A stretch of 64,000 nt of DNA from Mesorhizobium sp. (GCA_027492275.1 JAPUFC010000085.1:62001-126000), one strand, 5' to 3'; positions 45,377-56,452 are shown, counted from the stretch's first letter. Translations and numbers: made by a program. The notes: generated by a model not told the origin, from the sequence alone.

Positions 45377-45417
45377 GGAATTTTCCTCTCGGGTTCGGAT
45401 GTGGCAACGTCGCCCGG

Positions 45418-46641
45418 TCAGGAGGGTTCCGACGCATGCACGCGCATACTGCCCGCTTCGGCGTCGTAGCCATAGAGCCAGTCGAGGTCGGCGGCGAAGC
45501 TCTCCTGACGCCGTAGTGTCAGCAGGAGGTCGCGCGCCAGCGCGACCGGCCCGGCGGCATGCCATGCGAGCCTGTTCAGCGCGCCGCGACGCGCGACGCG
45601 GCGCACGCGGGCCCGCCTCTCGTCTTCCCAGGCGGCCAGCGCCGCGGCGAGATCGTCCGGGCGCGCGACGACCGCAGCCGCGAGCCGCTCGGCATCCTCG
45701 ATTGCCATGGCCGCGCCCTGCGCGGCGAAAGGCGTCATCGCATGCGCGGCGTCGCCGATGAGCGCGGCGCCCTCCGGCAGCGTCCACCGCGAGCTGGAAA
45801 CCGTGTGCAGCGGCCACACGCTCCAGGCCGGCACGGCTTGCGCCAGCGGCCGCAGCGCGGTGCGGGCGAGCGCGTCGGCGAAGCGCCCGGCCAGCCCGTC
45901 GTGATCGCCGGTCGAAGGCTCCCGGCTGGCCATGAAGCCGGCGAGGTTGAAGCTGTCGCCGGCCCGGACGGGATAGGCGACGAGATGAAACGCCGGATGC
46001 AGGAAGGCGGTGACGCTTCCGCGTTCGCCGGCTCCGGCCAGGAATTGTCCCGCGCGGCTGTCGGCCGTCACCGTGCTTCGGAAGGCGGCATGGCCGGAAA
46101 ACGCCCGACTTGCCGCCGGGTCGACTTGGTGCCGCAGGGGCGACCACACGCCGTCCGCGCCGACGATGAGCAGGCCGTCCCGTTTGCCGTCGTCCATGAC
46201 CATCGCCGCCTTGCCGCCGGACAGGTCGAGACCGGTGACCGGCGTCGCAAGACCGAGCGCGATGCCCGGATGCTTGTGCACCTGCCCGAGCAGCGCCTGC
46301 TGCAAATCGGCCCGGTGCGCGGTGAGATAGGGCGCGCCCCAGCGGCGCAGTCCTGCCTCGCCGAGCGGCACGCGGCCGATTTCGCGCAGGTCCGATCCGC
46401 GCCGCAGCACCACGCGGGAGGGTGCGACCGCCGTCGCCGCAAGCGCCGGCAGCACGCCGAGCCGGTCGAGAATGCGCGTGGCGTTCGGCGAGAGCTGGAG
46501 CCCCGCGCCGGCCTCCTCAAGACTAGCCGCGCGCTCGAAGACCGCGACGGAAAAGCCGCGCTGCGCGAAAGCCAGCGCCGCCGTCAGCCCGGCTATGCCC
46601 GCTCCGGCGATGAGGACGGTTGTGGGCGCGGCGCGTGTCAC
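45418..46641 (-). CDS. FAD-dependent aromatic monooxygenase (salicylate hydroxylase-like)
   Basis: The 407-residue group A flavin monooxygenase has the dinucleotide fold IAGAGIAGLTAALAF near the N-terminus. The conserved AHRADLQQALL follows, with LIVGADGVWS (DG motif) and LIGDAAHAMTPFAAQGAAMAIED (FAD ribityl-binding GD motif). Members hydroxylate salicylate, hydroxybenzoates or ubiquinone precursors; specificity is not inferable. It is followed downstream by the VOC gene and preceded by the CHCC zinc-finger gene. Confidence 0.88.
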   Translation of the reverse strand: MTRAAPTTVLIAGAGIAGLTAALAFAQRGFSVAVFERAASLEEAGAGLQLSPNATRILDRLGVLPALAATAVAPSRVVLRRGSDLREIGRVPLGEAGLRRWGAPYLTAHRADLQQALLGQVHKHPGIALGLATPVTGLDLSGGKAAMVMDDGKRDGLLIVGADGVWSPLRHQVDPAASRAFSGHAAFRSTVTADSRAGQFLAGAGERGSVTAFLHPAFHLVAYPVRAGDSFNLAGFMASREPSTGDHDGLAGRFADALARTALRPLAQAVPAWSVWPLHTVSSSRWTLPEGAALIGDAAHAMTPFAAQGAAMAIEDAERLAAAVVARPDDLAAALAAWEDERRARVRRVARRGALNRLAWHAAGPVALARDLLLTLRRQESFAADLDWLYGYDAEAGSMRVHASEPS

Positions 46642-46667
46642 GGCGCTGAGGGATCAGCGCGCGCGGT

Positions 46668-46916
46668 TCAGGCCGCGCGTTCGACGAACAGGCAACCGGC
46701 CGGCCGCGTCTCGGCGGCCTTCAACGCATGGTCGTAGCGGTAGAGCGTCGAGCAGTAGGGGCAGACCTTCTCGTCGTCGGCGCCCATGTCGAGGAAGACG
46801 TGCGGATGGTCGTAGGGCGTGGTCGCGCCCACGCACATGAATTCCTTGACGCCGACGTCGATCGCGGCATGGCCGGCATCGTTCTGGAAATGGGGTACGG
46901 AACCGCCCGCCATCAT
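46668..46916 (-). CDS. CHCC zinc-finger protein, NDUFS6-like
   Basis: The roughly 82-residue protein matches the zf-CHCC domain (PF10276), the bacterial counterpart of complex I subunit NDUFS6. Zinc ligands are Cys28 (EFMCVG), a His in [12 protein letters not shown], and the CPYC pair near residues 52-55, followed by STLYRY. Starts at 46916 or 46913 are both ATG; GGGAG fits the latter slightly better. With the NDUFS4-like protein at 35509 it gives two of the three known alphaproteobacterial accessory complex I subunits. Confidence 0.87.
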   Translation of the reverse strand: MMAGGSVPHFQNDAGHAAIDVGVKEFMCVGATTPYDHPHVFLDMGADDEKVCPYCSTLYRYDHALKAAETRPAGCLFVERAA

Positions 46917-47086
46917 TCGCTCCCGGTCGTCATTTGTCCATGCGTGAGGAAGTCGTTCGGCCCAAGCGTTTGGAGCATAACCGCCGACTTTGCAAGACGC
47001 CGAAATTATTCTGTCGCAAAACCATGGCAGAAGCTAGATTGGGTCGCCTCGAGGCCCGGATGACGCGTGTCGGGAGATGGGTTCTG

Positions 47087-49297
47087 ATGAATGAGATGCG
47101 GCCGGCCAAGAGCGGTTTCGCGGAAGGGATAGCGGCGGAGGGCGAGGGGGTGCTGAGCAACCCCGACCGCTTCGTGAACCGCGAGTTTTCCTGGCTCCAG
47201 TTCAACCGCCGCGTGCTGGAGGAGGCGCAGAACCCGCATCATCCCGTGCTGGAAAGGGTGCGTTTCCTGTCGATCTCGGCCGCCAATCTGGACGAGTTCT
47301 TCATGGTCCGCGTCGCCGGCCTCGCCGGCCAGGTGCGCGAGAACATCGCGCTGCGCAGCCCGGACGGGCGCACGCCCCAGCAGCAGCTCGAACAGCTCCT
47401 GATCGAGGTCGAGCGGCTGCAGGAGGACCAGCAGAAGACGCTGCACGAACTGGGCTCCCTCCTGTCGAAGGAAGGCATCGAATCGGTTGCCGCCTCGCAG
47501 CTCACCAAGGACGACATGGCCTGGCTGGAAGGCCATTTCCACGAGCAGATGTTCCCGGTGCTGACGCCGCTGTCCATCGATCCGGCGCACCCGTTCCCCT
47601 TCATTCCCAATCTCGGCTTCTCGATCGCGCTGCAGCTTCGCAGCGTGCGCGAGAAGGAGGAGATGACGGCGCTGCTGCGCCTGCCGCCGGCGCTGAAGCG
47701 CTTCATCCGCCTGCCGGACCGCAAGGCCAAGGTCCGCTTCATCCGGCTGGAGGATACGGTGGCGCTTTTCGTCGGCCGCCTGTTCCCCGGCTACGAGGTG
47801 AAGGGGTCCGGCACCTTCCGCATCATCCGCGACAGCGATATCGAGGTGGAGGAAGAGGCAGAGGATCTCGTGCAGTTCTTCGAGACGGCGCTGAAGCGCC
47901 GCCGCCGCGGTTCCGTGATCCGCATCGAGTTCGACGACAAGATGCCGGAGGAGCTGCGCGAGTTCGTCGCCGGCGAACTCGGCGTGCCGGCCAACCGCGT
48001 CAGCGTGCTGACCGGCCCGCTGGCGGTGAGCCAGGTTTCGGAGGTGGTCGCCCTGCCGCGCGACGATCTCAAGTTCGTTCCCTACAATCCGCGCTTCCCC
48101 GAGCGCATCCGCGAGCATCGCGGCGACTGCTTCGCGGCCATCCGCGAGAAGGACATCGTCGTCCACCACCCCTATGAATCCTTCGACGTGGTGGTGCAGT
48201 TCCTGCGGCAGGCCGCGCTGGACCCGGAGGTGGTGGCGATCAAGCAGACGCTCTACCGCACCTCCAACGACAGCCCGATCGTGCGCGCCCTGATCGACGC
48301 GGCCGAGGCCGGCAAGTCGGTGACGGCGCTGGTCGAGCTCAAGGCGCGCTTCGACGAGGAGGCCAATATCCGCTGGGCGCGCGACCTGGAACGCGCCGGC
48401 GTGCAGGTCGTGTTCGGCTTCATCGAGCTGAAGACGCATGCGAAGATGTCGCTGGTGGTGCGGCGCGAGGACGGCAAGCTGCGGAACTACGTCCATCTCG
48501 GCACCGGCAACTACCATCCGGTCACGGCGCGCATCTACACCGACCTGTCCTTCTTCACCACGGACCAGGCGATCGCGCACGACGTGGCGCAGATCTTCAA
48601 CTTCATCACCGGCTATGCCGAGCCGACCGGCGACATGTGCATCGCGCTGTCGCCCTACACGCTGCGCAGCCGCATCCTGACCCACATCGCCGAGGAGATC
48701 GCGCACGCGCGGGAGGGAAGGCGCGCGCAGATCTGGATGAAGATGAACTCGCTGGTCGATCCCACGATCATCGACGCGCTCTACGAGGCGAGCGGGGCGG
48801 GCGTCGAGATCGATCTCGTGGTGCGCGGCATCTGCTGCCTGCGGCCGCAGGTTCCGGGCCTCTCCGACAACATCCGCGCCAAGTCGATCGTCGGCCGGTT
48901 CCTGGAGCACAGCCGCATCTACTGCTTCGGCAACGGCCACGGCCTGCCGTCCGACGACGCCATCATCTACATCAGCTCGGCCGACATGATGCCGCGCAAC
49001 CTCGACCGCCGCGTGGAGACCCTGGTGCCGATCAAGAACCCGACCGTGCACGAGCAGGTGCTGGGCCAGATCATGCTCGGAAACCTGATGGACAACCAGC
49101 AAAGTTTCGAAGTATTGGCCGACGGGACCTCGCGGCGCGTCACGCTGGACGAGGGCGAGGAACCGTTCAACGCGCAGGAATATTTCATGACCAATCCGAG
49201 CCTGTCCGGACGGGGTGACGCGCTGAAGCAGCACGCTCCCAAGCAGATCGCCCAGTTCAAGCGGCGCAAGAAAGCCGTCGCCGCGAAGGCCGGATGA
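47087..49297 (+). CDS. ppk1: Polyphosphate kinase 1
   Basis: Makes polyphosphate from ATP via a phosphohistidine. The product is about 736 residues and begins its conserved part with [20 protein letters not shown] and [16 protein letters not shown]. It has [27 protein letters not shown], the catalytic His in [12 protein letters not shown], and the second His in [13 protein letters not shown]. Start choice is uncertain: ATG at 47087 gives a usual length; the frame is open to 46934. The stop overlaps the ppx start by 4 bp. Confidence 0.94.
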   Translation: MNEMRPAKSGFAEGIAAEGEGVLSNPDRFVNREFSWLQFNRRVLEEAQNPHHPVLERVRFLSISAANLDEFFMVRVAGLAGQVRENIALRSPDGRTPQQQLEQLLIEVERLQEDQQKTLHELGSLLSKEGIESVAASQLTKDDMAWLEGHFHEQMFPVLTPLSIDPAHPFPFIPNLGFSIALQLRSVREKEEMTALLRLPPALKRFIRLPDRKAKVRFIRLEDTVALFVGRLFPGYEVKGSGTFRIIRDSDIEVEEEAEDLVQFFETALKRRRRGSVIRIEFDDKMPEELREFVAGELGVPANRVSVLTGPLAVSQVSEVVALPRDDLKFVPYNPRFPERIREHRGDCFAAIREKDIVVHHPYESFDVVVQFLRQAALDPEVVAIKQTLYRTSNDSPIVRALIDAAEAGKSVTALVELKARFDEEANIRWARDLERAGVQVVFGFIELKTHAKMSLVVRREDGKLRNYVHLGTGNYHPVTARIYTDLSFFTTDQAIAHDVAQIFNFITGYAEPTGDMCIALSPYTLRSRILTHIAEEIAHAREGRRAQIWMKMNSLVDPTIIDALYEASGAGVEIDLVVRGICCLRPQVPGLSDNIRAKSIVGRFLEHSRIYCFGNGHGLPSDDAIIYISSADMMPRNLDRRVETLVPIKNPTVHEQVLGQIMLGNLMDNQQSFEVLADGTSRRVTLDEGEEPFNAQEYFMTNPSLSGRGDALKQHAPKQIAQFKRRKKAVAAKAG

Positions 49298-50808
49298 CAG
49301 TCGTCAACTCGCAGGGACGACTCCACGACCGCAAGCCGGTCGGCGTCATCGACATCGGATCGAACTCGATCCGGCTGGTCATCTACGAGGGGATCGCGCG
49401 CGCGCCGACGGTCCTGTTCAACGAGAAGATGCTTGCCGGCCTCGGCAAGGGGCTGGTGTCCACCGGCCGGCTCGATCCCGAGGCGGTGACGCGCGCCATG
49501 GGCGAGTTCGCCCGCTTCCGGGCGCTGGCCGAGCAGGCCGGCGCGGAGGAGCTGCACGTCATCGCCACGGCCGCCGCGCGCGAGGCCGACAACGGGCCGG
49601 ACTTCATCCGGCGCGTCGAGGAGGTGATCGGCAAGCCCATCCGCGTGCTGTCCGGACGCGAGGAGGCCTATTACTCGGCGCTCGGCGTCATTTCCGGCTT
49701 TCACCCGGCGGACGGGATCGCCGGCGATCTGGGCGGCGGCAGCCTCGAACTGGTCGACGTCAGGGGCGAGACGATCGGCGAGGGCATCACGCTGCCGCTC
49801 GGCGGCCTGCGGCTCCACGAAATGGCGAAGGGCTCGATCGGAGCGGCGGCCCGCATCGCCCGTCAGCATGTCGCGAAGGCGGAGCCCCTGAAGCAGGGCA
49901 AGGGCAGGCCCTTCTACGCGGTGGGCGGAACCTGGCGCAACCTCGGCCGCCTGCACATGGCGACGACGGGCTATCCGCTCCAGGTCATGCACCATTACGA
50001 GATGGGCATCGAGCGTTCGGCCACCTTCCTGCGGCAGGTGGCGCGCGGCGATCTGGACAGGATGAAGGGCATCGAGGAAGTGTCGAAGGCGCGGCGCGCC
50101 CTGCTGCCCTACGGCGCGGTGGTGATGCAGGAGATCATCGCCGCCATGTCGCCGTCGAAGGTCGTCTTCTCGGCGCTCGGCGTGCGCGAAGGCTTCCTGC
50201 ACTCGCTGCTGCCGGAGGACCAGCGCGGCGCCGACCCGCTGATCACGGCGTCTGAGGAGATGGCGCTGCTGAGGGCGCGCTCCGTGACCCATGCGCGCGA
50301 GCTGGTCGACTGGACCAGGGCGACGCTGGAGGCGCTGGGCATGAGCGAGACGGAGGAGGAGGAGCGGCTGCGCCGGTCCGCCTGCCTGCTGGCCGACATA
50401 GGCTGGCGCGCGCATCCCGACTATCGCGGCACGCAGTCGCTCAACATCATCGCCCACGCCTCCTTCATCGGCGTCGACCATCCCGGCCGCGCCTTCATCG
50501 CGCTGGCCAACGCCTACAGGCACGAGGGCGTGTTCAACGAGATCGCGCCGGAGCTGAAGGCGCTGGCGACGCCCGCCCAGCAGGAGCGGGCGCGGCTGCT
50601 CGGCGCCATGATGCGGGTCGTCTACCTGCTCACCGCGTCGATGCCGGGCGTCATGCCGCTGCTGACTTGGCGCAGGGAGCCGGACGGGACGCTGTCGCTG
50701 GTCGTCCCGAAAGCGGTGGCCGCCCTCCATGGAGAGCGGCCTGAGGGTCGTCTGGCGCAGCTCGCGAAGATCGCAAATCGCAAGCTGCGATTCGTGATCG
50801 AGGACTAG
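49294..50808 (+). CDS. ppx: Exopolyphosphatase / pppGpp phosphatase (Ppx/GppA)
   Basis: ASKHA-fold phosphatase that degrades polyphosphate, and in some members pppGpp. The 504-residue protein has the phosphate-1 motif [17 protein letters not shown] and the phosphate-2 motif [15 protein letters not shown]-terminal HD-like helical part contains [15 protein letters not shown]. The ATGA overlap with ppk1 ties synthesis and breakdown of polyphosphate in one operon. In many relatives rnd and aspS follow; here a convergent DoxX gene does. Confidence 0.94.
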   Translation: MTVVNSQGRLHDRKPVGVIDIGSNSIRLVIYEGIARAPTVLFNEKMLAGLGKGLVSTGRLDPEAVTRAMGEFARFRALAEQAGAEELHVIATAAAREADNGPDFIRRVEEVIGKPIRVLSGREEAYYSALGVISGFHPADGIAGDLGGGSLELVDVRGETIGEGITLPLGGLRLHEMAKGSIGAAARIARQHVAKAEPLKQGKGRPFYAVGGTWRNLGRLHMATTGYPLQVMHHYEMGIERSATFLRQVARGDLDRMKGIEEVSKARRALLPYGAVVMQEIIAAMSPSKVVFSALGVREGFLHSLLPEDQRGADPLITASEEMALLRARSVTHARELVDWTRATLEALGMSETEEEERLRRSACLLADIGWRAHPDYRGTQSLNIIAHASFIGVDHPGRAFIALANAYRHEGVFNEIAPELKALATPAQQERARLLGAMMRVVYLLTASMPGVMPLLTWRREPDGTLSLVVPKAVAALHGERPEGRLAQLAKIANRKLRFVIED

Positions 50809-51227
50809 TTTCCCCGGCGGTCGAGCGAGTAGGCGCCCGGCCCGTAGACGGCGAGGAACAGCAAGCCGCCGGCGATCGCCAGGTTCTTCTGCAGCATCAA
50901 CAGCTGCATCTGATCGGAAAAGTCCAGATGGGCGATTGCGGTCGCGCCGAGCGTGAACAGCGCGATGACGATGGCTGCGATGCGCGTCTGCCAGCCCACC
51001 AAGATGGCCAGCCCGCCGATCAGCTCGACCAGGCCGACGACGACCGCCATGACGGTCGGGACGGGCAGGCCGACGCTGCCGAACCAGCCGGCGGTGCCGG
51101 CGATGTCAGTCAGCTTCCCGTAGCCCGCGAGGATGAACAGGATCGAGACGAGGACGCGGCCGACCAGCACCAGTGCCGGGCCGGCGGAGCCGGCGGGTGC
51201 GCCCGCCGTGGAAGCGTTGAACGACAT
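50805..51227 (-). CDS. DoxX family membrane protein
   Basis: The 140-residue protein has four predicted membrane helices. It contains RVLVSILFILAGYGKL (the DoxX hallmark), TVMAVVVGLVELIGGLAILVG and QLLMLQKNLAIAGGLLFLA. The ATG at 51227 has GGAGAC 7 nt upstream; an ATG at 51248 is less likely. The gene converges with ppx so closely that a single CTAG at 50805-50808 supplies the TAG stop of both. The family role is poorly defined (thiosulfate:quinone oxidoreductase subunits and redox stress proteins). Confidence 0.87.
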   Translation of the reverse strand: MSFNASTAGAPAGSAGPALVLVGRVLVSILFILAGYGKLTDIAGTAGWFGSVGLPVPTVMAVVVGLVELIGGLAILVGWQTRIAAIVIALFTLGATAIAHLDFSDQMQLLMLQKNLAIAGGLLFLAVYGPGAYSLDRRGN

Positions 51228-51359
51228 GTTTTGTCTCCGATTTGCCAATCGACCGCCTCTCTAGCGAAAAGCCGTCGTTCACAAAAGGCGACGGCCCGGT
51301 GACGCAATGTTCACCGTACCGTCATCACGATCCTGTTGGTTGCGGTGACGGGTCTTCGC

Positions 51360-52763
51360 TCAGCCCGGCCTCGTCATTTCGGCCGGCACCACCAGCCGGT
51401 CGAAGTCGGCGTCGCTGACATAGCCGCCGCCCACGGCCTCCTCGCGCAGCGTGGTGCCGTTCTTGTGCGCGGTCTTGGCGATCTTGGCGGCGTTGTCGTA
51501 GCCGATGGTCGGCGCCAACGCCGTCACCAGCATCAGCGAACGCTCCAGCGCGGCCTTGATGTTGTCCTCGCGCGCCTCGATGCCGGCCACGCAATTGTCG
51601 GTGAAGGAGACGGCCGCGTCGGCCATGAGCTGCACCGACTGGAGGAAGTTGTAGGCCATCAGCGGGTTGTAGACGTTGAGCTCGAAATGGCCCTGGCTGC
51701 CGGCGAAGGTAATCGCCGCATGGTTGCCGAACACCTGCACGCAGACCTGCGTCAGCGCCTCGCACTGGGTCGGGTTGACCTTGCCCGGCATGATCGACGA
51801 GCCGGGCTCGTTCTCCGGCAGCGCCAGTTCGCCGAGGCCCGAGCGCGGGCCGGAGCCCAGCAGGCGGATGTCGTTGGCGATCTTGAACAGCGCCGCCGCC
51901 GCAGCATTGATGGCGCCATGGGAAAAGACCATGGAATCGTGCGCCGCGAGCGCCTCGAACTTGTTCGGCGCGGTGACAAAGTCCAGCCCGGTGATGGAAG
52001 CGATGCGCTCGGCGACCTTCTCGGCGAAGCCGACCGGCGCGTTGAGGCCGGTGCCCACCGCCGTGCCGCCCTGCGCCAGCTCCATCAGGCCGGGCAGCGT
52101 CATCTCGATGCGTTTGATCGACGAGGCGACCTGCGCGGCGTAGCCGCCGAACTCCTGGCCGAGCGTCAGCGGCGTGGCGTCCTGCGTGTGGGTGCGGCCG
52201 ATCTTGATGATGTGGTCGAACGCCCTGGCCTTGGCGTCCAGCGCGGCATGAAGATGCCTGAGGGCCGGCAGCAGGTCGTGGACGATCCGCTCCGCGCAGG
52301 CGACATGCATGGCCGTCGGGTAGGTGTCGTTGGACGACTGGCTCATGTTGACGTGATCGTTCGGATGAACCGGCTTCTTCGAGCCCTGCACCCCGCCCAG
52401 AAGCTCGATGGCGCGGTTCGAGATCACCTCGTTGGCGTTCATGTTGGACTGCGTGCCCGAACCGGTCTGCCAGACGACCAGCGGGAAATGCTCGTTGAGC
52501 TTGCCGTCGATCACCTCCTGCGCGGCGGTAACGATCGCCTTGGCGATCGTGGGATCGATGCGGCCGAGCCCGAGGTTCGCCTCCGCCGCCGCCCGCTTGA
52601 CGATGCCGAGCGCCCGCACGACTGACAGCGGCTGCTTCTCCCAGCCGATCTTGAAATTGCCCAGCGAACGTTGCGCCTGCGCGCCCCAGTATTTGTCGGC
52701 GGCGACCTCGATCGGGCCGAACGTGTCGGTCTCGGTCCGTGTCGTCTTGGCTGTCTCGTTCAT
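51360..52763 (-). CDS. fumC: Class II fumarate hydratase
   Basis: Iron-independent fumarase of the TCA cycle, 467 residues. It begins with [20 protein letters not shown], then [29 protein letters not shown] and the superfamily signature [12 protein letters not shown] short [10 protein letters not shown] head precedes the core. Monocistronic on the minus strand, with about 150 bp upstream before the CsbD terminator region. Confidence 0.97.
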   Translation of the reverse strand: MNETAKTTRTETDTFGPIEVAADKYWGAQAQRSLGNFKIGWEKQPLSVVRALGIVKRAAAEANLGLGRIDPTIAKAIVTAAQEVIDGKLNEHFPLVVWQTGSGTQSNMNANEVISNRAIELLGGVQGSKKPVHPNDHVNMSQSSNDTYPTAMHVACAERIVHDLLPALRHLHAALDAKARAFDHIIKIGRTHTQDATPLTLGQEFGGYAAQVASSIKRIEMTLPGLMELAQGGTAVGTGLNAPVGFAEKVAERIASITGLDFVTAPNKFEALAAHDSMVFSHGAINAAAAALFKIANDIRLLGSGPRSGLGELALPENEPGSSIMPGKVNPTQCEALTQVCVQVFGNHAAITFAGSQGHFELNVYNPLMAYNFLQSVQLMADAAVSFTDNCVAGIEAREDNIKAALERSLMLVTALAPTIGYDNAAKIAKTAHKNGTTLREEAVGGGYVSDADFDRLVVPAEMTRPG

Positions 52764-52914
52764 GCCGCCTCCGCTGGAAAATGGTCGGGTTCGGCAGCGG
52801 GCCTATCCCTTTGCGGAAGCTTCATCAAGCGTAGAATGGACGCCCGGACGGCCCAAATCGGTTCAATGGAGGAGGACCCGTGGGAATTTGGCGGAACGGC
52901 ATGAACGGCAACAA

Positions 52915-52936
52915 AAAAGGGCCTCTCGCGAGGCCC
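52915..52936 (-). terminator. Rho-independent terminator of the CsbD gene
   Basis: GGGCCTC/GAGGCCC stem (52919-52925 with 52930-52936) with a 4-nt loop. On the minus strand it is followed by six T residues (A-tract 52913-52918 on the plus strand). It lies 26 bp behind the csbD-like stop. Confidence 0.85.
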
Positions 52937-52962
52937 ATTCCTTGCTGCAACGGAAACGGAGG

Positions 52963-53142
52963 CTACATGGAGCGCTTCACGTCTTCCTTGACGTCGCCAT
53001 AGGCCTTCTGGACCTTGCCGGCGATCTTGTCCGCCTTGCCCGATGCCTGCATCTGATGGTCGCCGGTAACCTTGCCCGCGGCGTCCTTGACGGCGCCCTT
53101 GGCCTGCTTGGCGACACCCTTGACCTGATCCTTGTTCACCAT
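52963..53142 (-). CDS. CsbD family stress protein
   Basis: A small hydrophilic protein of 59 residues, rich in Lys, Ala, Gly and Asp (DQVKGVAKQAKGAVKDAAG, KADKIAGKVQKAYGD), the CsbD pattern. Such proteins are general-stress induced (CsbD in Bacillus, YjbJ in E. coli), with unknown molecular role. The ATG at 53142 has AAGGAGAG 5 nt upstream. A GGAAC-type promoter lies about 32-56 bp upstream and a terminator follows, so it is a stand-alone stress unit. Confidence 0.9.
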   Translation of the reverse strand: MVNKDQVKGVAKQAKGAVKDAAGKVTGDHQMQASGKADKIAGKVQKAYGDVKEDVKRSM

Positions 53143-53173
53143 CTGACTCTCCTTGCGTGGTGGATGCAAAAAG

Positions 53174-53198
53174 AATGCGCGGGCCTTGATTTGGTTCC
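53174..53198 (-). promoter_or_regulatory. Candidate EcfG/RpoE2-type promoter of the CsbD gene
   Basis: On the minus strand GGAAC (53198-53194), 16 nt, then CATT (53177-53174): three of four bases of the CGTT element and a fit to GGAAC-N18-TT. The position, 32 bp before the ATG, and the stress function of the gene support it. Confidence 0.5.
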
Positions 53199-53212
53199 CG
53201 TGGTCGTGAAGC

Positions 53213-53989
53213 TCACGCGAAGCCGAAGAGCTGCGCGCTCTGCCACCCGGCCAGCAGCATGATCAGGATGCCCACCAGCCTGAGCAGGGAGGTCGGCGGC
53301 AGCATCTTGACGATATAGCCCGCCAGCGGCGCGGCCATGAGCCCGCCGACGATCAGGCCGGCGACCGCCATGAAGTTGCTGGTCAGTTCGCCGGCTTCCT
53401 CCCAGTGCCCGCTGACCAGCGCGATGAGGAAGGTGAGCGAGACGGACAGCGTGATCAGGAACTCGGCGGCGTTGACGGTTCCGATGACGTAGCGCGGCGT
53501 TCCGCCCGCGCCGAGCAGGCCGGTGGTGACGATCGGCCCCCAGCCGCCGCCTCCGGCGGCGTCGAGGAAGCCGCCCGCCGCGCCCAGCGGCGCCACCACG
53601 GCGGCGGGCACGGGCTTGCTCGGCAGCCTGCGGAACGAGCGAAAGAGCAGCCAGGCTCCGACCAGCGCCAGGTAGAGCGTGACGAAGGGCTTGATCTCGC
53701 CGCCGTCGATGGAGGTCAGCACATAGGCGCCGAGGCAGCCGCCGACGATGCCGAACGGCGCCAGCCGGAAGAACAGCTTCCAGTCGATGTTGCGGTGGTA
53801 GAGATGGGCGGAGCCGGAGGCGGCGGTGGTGAACAGCTCCGCCGCGTGCACGGCGGCCGAGGCATGCGCCGGCGACACGCCGAAAGCGAGCAGAGTGGTG
53901 GACGAGATGACGCCGTAGGCCATGCCCAGCGCGCCGTCGACGGCCTGCGCCAGGAATCCCACGGCCACGAATAACAAGAATTCCTGCAT
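53213..53989 (-). CDS. TSUP family permease (TauE/SafE-like)
   Basis: The 258-residue polytopic membrane protein has about seven hydrophobic helices. It has the family pattern AVGFLAQAVDGALGMAYGV near the N-terminus and the inverted-repeat counterpart GAAGGFLDAAGGGGWGP mid-protein. Members export sulfite, sulfoacetate or related anions; the substrate here is unknown. The ATG at 53989 has GGGGGG 6 nt upstream. The frame is open another 290 bp upstream through a terminator-like hairpin, so the long form is unlikely. Confidence 0.87.
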   Translation of the reverse strand: MQEFLLFVAVGFLAQAVDGALGMAYGVISSTTLLAFGVSPAHASAAVHAAELFTTAASGSAHLYHRNIDWKLFFRLAPFGIVGGCLGAYVLTSIDGGEIKPFVTLYLALVGAWLLFRSFRRLPSKPVPAAVVAPLGAAGGFLDAAGGGGWGPIVTTGLLGAGGTPRYVIGTVNAAEFLITLSVSLTFLIALVSGHWEEAGELTSNFMAVAGLIVGGLMAAPLAGYIVKMLPPTSLLRLVGILIMLLAGWQSAQLFGFA

Positions 53990-54123
53990 CGACCCCCCGA
54001 TTCCTTGCGCGCAAAATAAGTGGCGTCGGCAGACCCGAGAAGGCCCATCGGTTCCAATGAATCGATCTTGGGAGGAATGCACAATCCCTGAGGGGCCGAA
54101 TGACGGTATTTCCGACCGCCAAG

Positions 54124-54218
54124 AAAAAAAAGCGCTCCCGGCACCTTTTGATGTGCTGGGAGCGCCTTGTGTCATCGCTCTGTCCTTTCGAATTGCTCCG
54201 ATCGGACGGCTTTGACGA
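54124..54218 (-). ncRNA. Candidate small RNA with own promoter and terminator
   Basis: An independent short transcription unit on the minus strand. Transcription should start near 54218, just behind an EcfG-type promoter. It should stop at a 13-bp hairpin (54132-54144 with 54153-54165, one G-T pair) followed by eight T residues at about 54131-54124. The roughly 95-nt RNA contains AAAGGA 7 nt before an ATG at 54175. The reading frame runs straight into the terminator hairpin, so a translated product is doubtful. It may be a regulatory RNA or an attenuated leader for the TSUP gene. No family assigned. Confidence 0.5.
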
Positions 54219-54224
54219 CTGGAA

Positions 54225-54250
54225 AACGGCGAGGGCGTAAAAAGGTTCCG
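54225..54250 (-). promoter_or_regulatory. EcfG-type promoter, perfect GGAAC-N17-CGTT
   Basis: On the minus strand GGAAC (54250-54246), a 17-nt spacer and CGTT (54228-54225) match the consensus of general-stress ECF sigma factors in Alphaproteobacteria (GGAAC-N16-17-CGTT) without mismatch. It lies between the groEL terminator and an otherwise unexplained terminator, so it drives the candidate small RNA. Confidence 0.6.
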
Positions 54251-54311
54251 CGGTCGGCGAAAAAAGCCGCGCGCGCCGTCCACACCGGCGAAGCGCCGGC
54301 GGCGGACAAAA

Positions 54312-54336
54312 GAAAAGGGCGGCCGGAGCCGCCCTT
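54312..54336 (-). terminator. Rho-independent terminator of groESL
   Basis: AAGGGCGGC/GCCGCCCTT stem (54315-54323 with 54328-54336) with a CGGA loop. On the minus strand it is followed by a T-rich tract (TTCTTTTG). It lies 25 bp behind the groEL stop. Confidence 0.88.
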
Positions 54337-54360
54337 CGCACTGGTCCTTGGGAGGGACGC

Positions 54361-56034
<1,674 letters not shown>

Positions 56035-56071
56035 TCAACCAGACTTCAGGAAAACCGAATGGGCAGGCCGG

Positions 56072-56368
56072 TCAGCCGATGATGCCCATGATGTCGGATT
56101 CCTTCATGATCAGAAGCTCTTCGCCGTTGAGCTTCACCTCGGTGCCCGACCACTTGCCGAACAGCACGCGGTCGCCGGCCTTGACGTCCAGCGGCACCAG
56201 CTTGCCGTTGTCGTCGCGCGCGCCGGAGCCGACGGCGACGATCTCGCCTTCCTGCGGCTTCTCCTTGGCCGTATCCGGGATGATGATCCCGCCCTTGGAC
56301 TTCTCTTCGGACTCGACCCGGCGGACGACCACGCGGTCATGCAGCGGCCGGAACTTCGACTTTGCCAT
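56072..56368 (-). CDS. groES: Co-chaperonin GroES
   Basis: The 98-residue lid of the chaperonin. It has [18 protein letters not shown] at the N-terminus, the mobile-loop [16 protein letters not shown] and the conserved [15 protein letters not shown]. The ATG at 56368 has GAGGG 8 nt upstream. First gene of groESL, with a CIRCE element and heat-shock promoter in the 5' region. Confidence 0.98.
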   Translation of the reverse strand: MAKSKFRPLHDRVVVRRVESEEKSKGGIIIPDTAKEKPQEGEIVAVGSGARDDNGKLVPLDVKAGDRVLFGKWSGTEVKLNGEELLIMKESDIMGIIG

Positions 56369-56425
56369 GTTTTTAACCCTCGGTGCGGATGTTTGAACCG
56401 TCCTCCATCCGGCGTCGCCGGAGCG

Positions 56426-56452
56426 TTGGCACTCACCTCAGTCGAGTGCTAA
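56426..56452 (-). promoter_or_regulatory. CIRCE operator (HrcA-binding)
   Basis: The inverted repeat TTGGCACTC-N9-GAGTGCTAA differs by one base from the CIRCE consensus TTAGCACTC-N9-GAGTGCTAA. It lies between the sigma32-type promoter and groES, so HrcA bound here would block transcription. Confidence 0.92.

Noticed and set aside
47006-49234. Long minus-strand open frame opposite ppk1
   Set aside because: No recognisable domain or ribosome-binding site; the ppk1 catalytic motifs on the plus strand explain the conservation.
53990-54283. N-terminal extension of the TSUP permease, in frame up to 54283
   Set aside because: It would read through a strong terminator hairpin with eight T residues, and its residues lack similarity to the family; the ATG at 53989 has its own ribosome-binding site.
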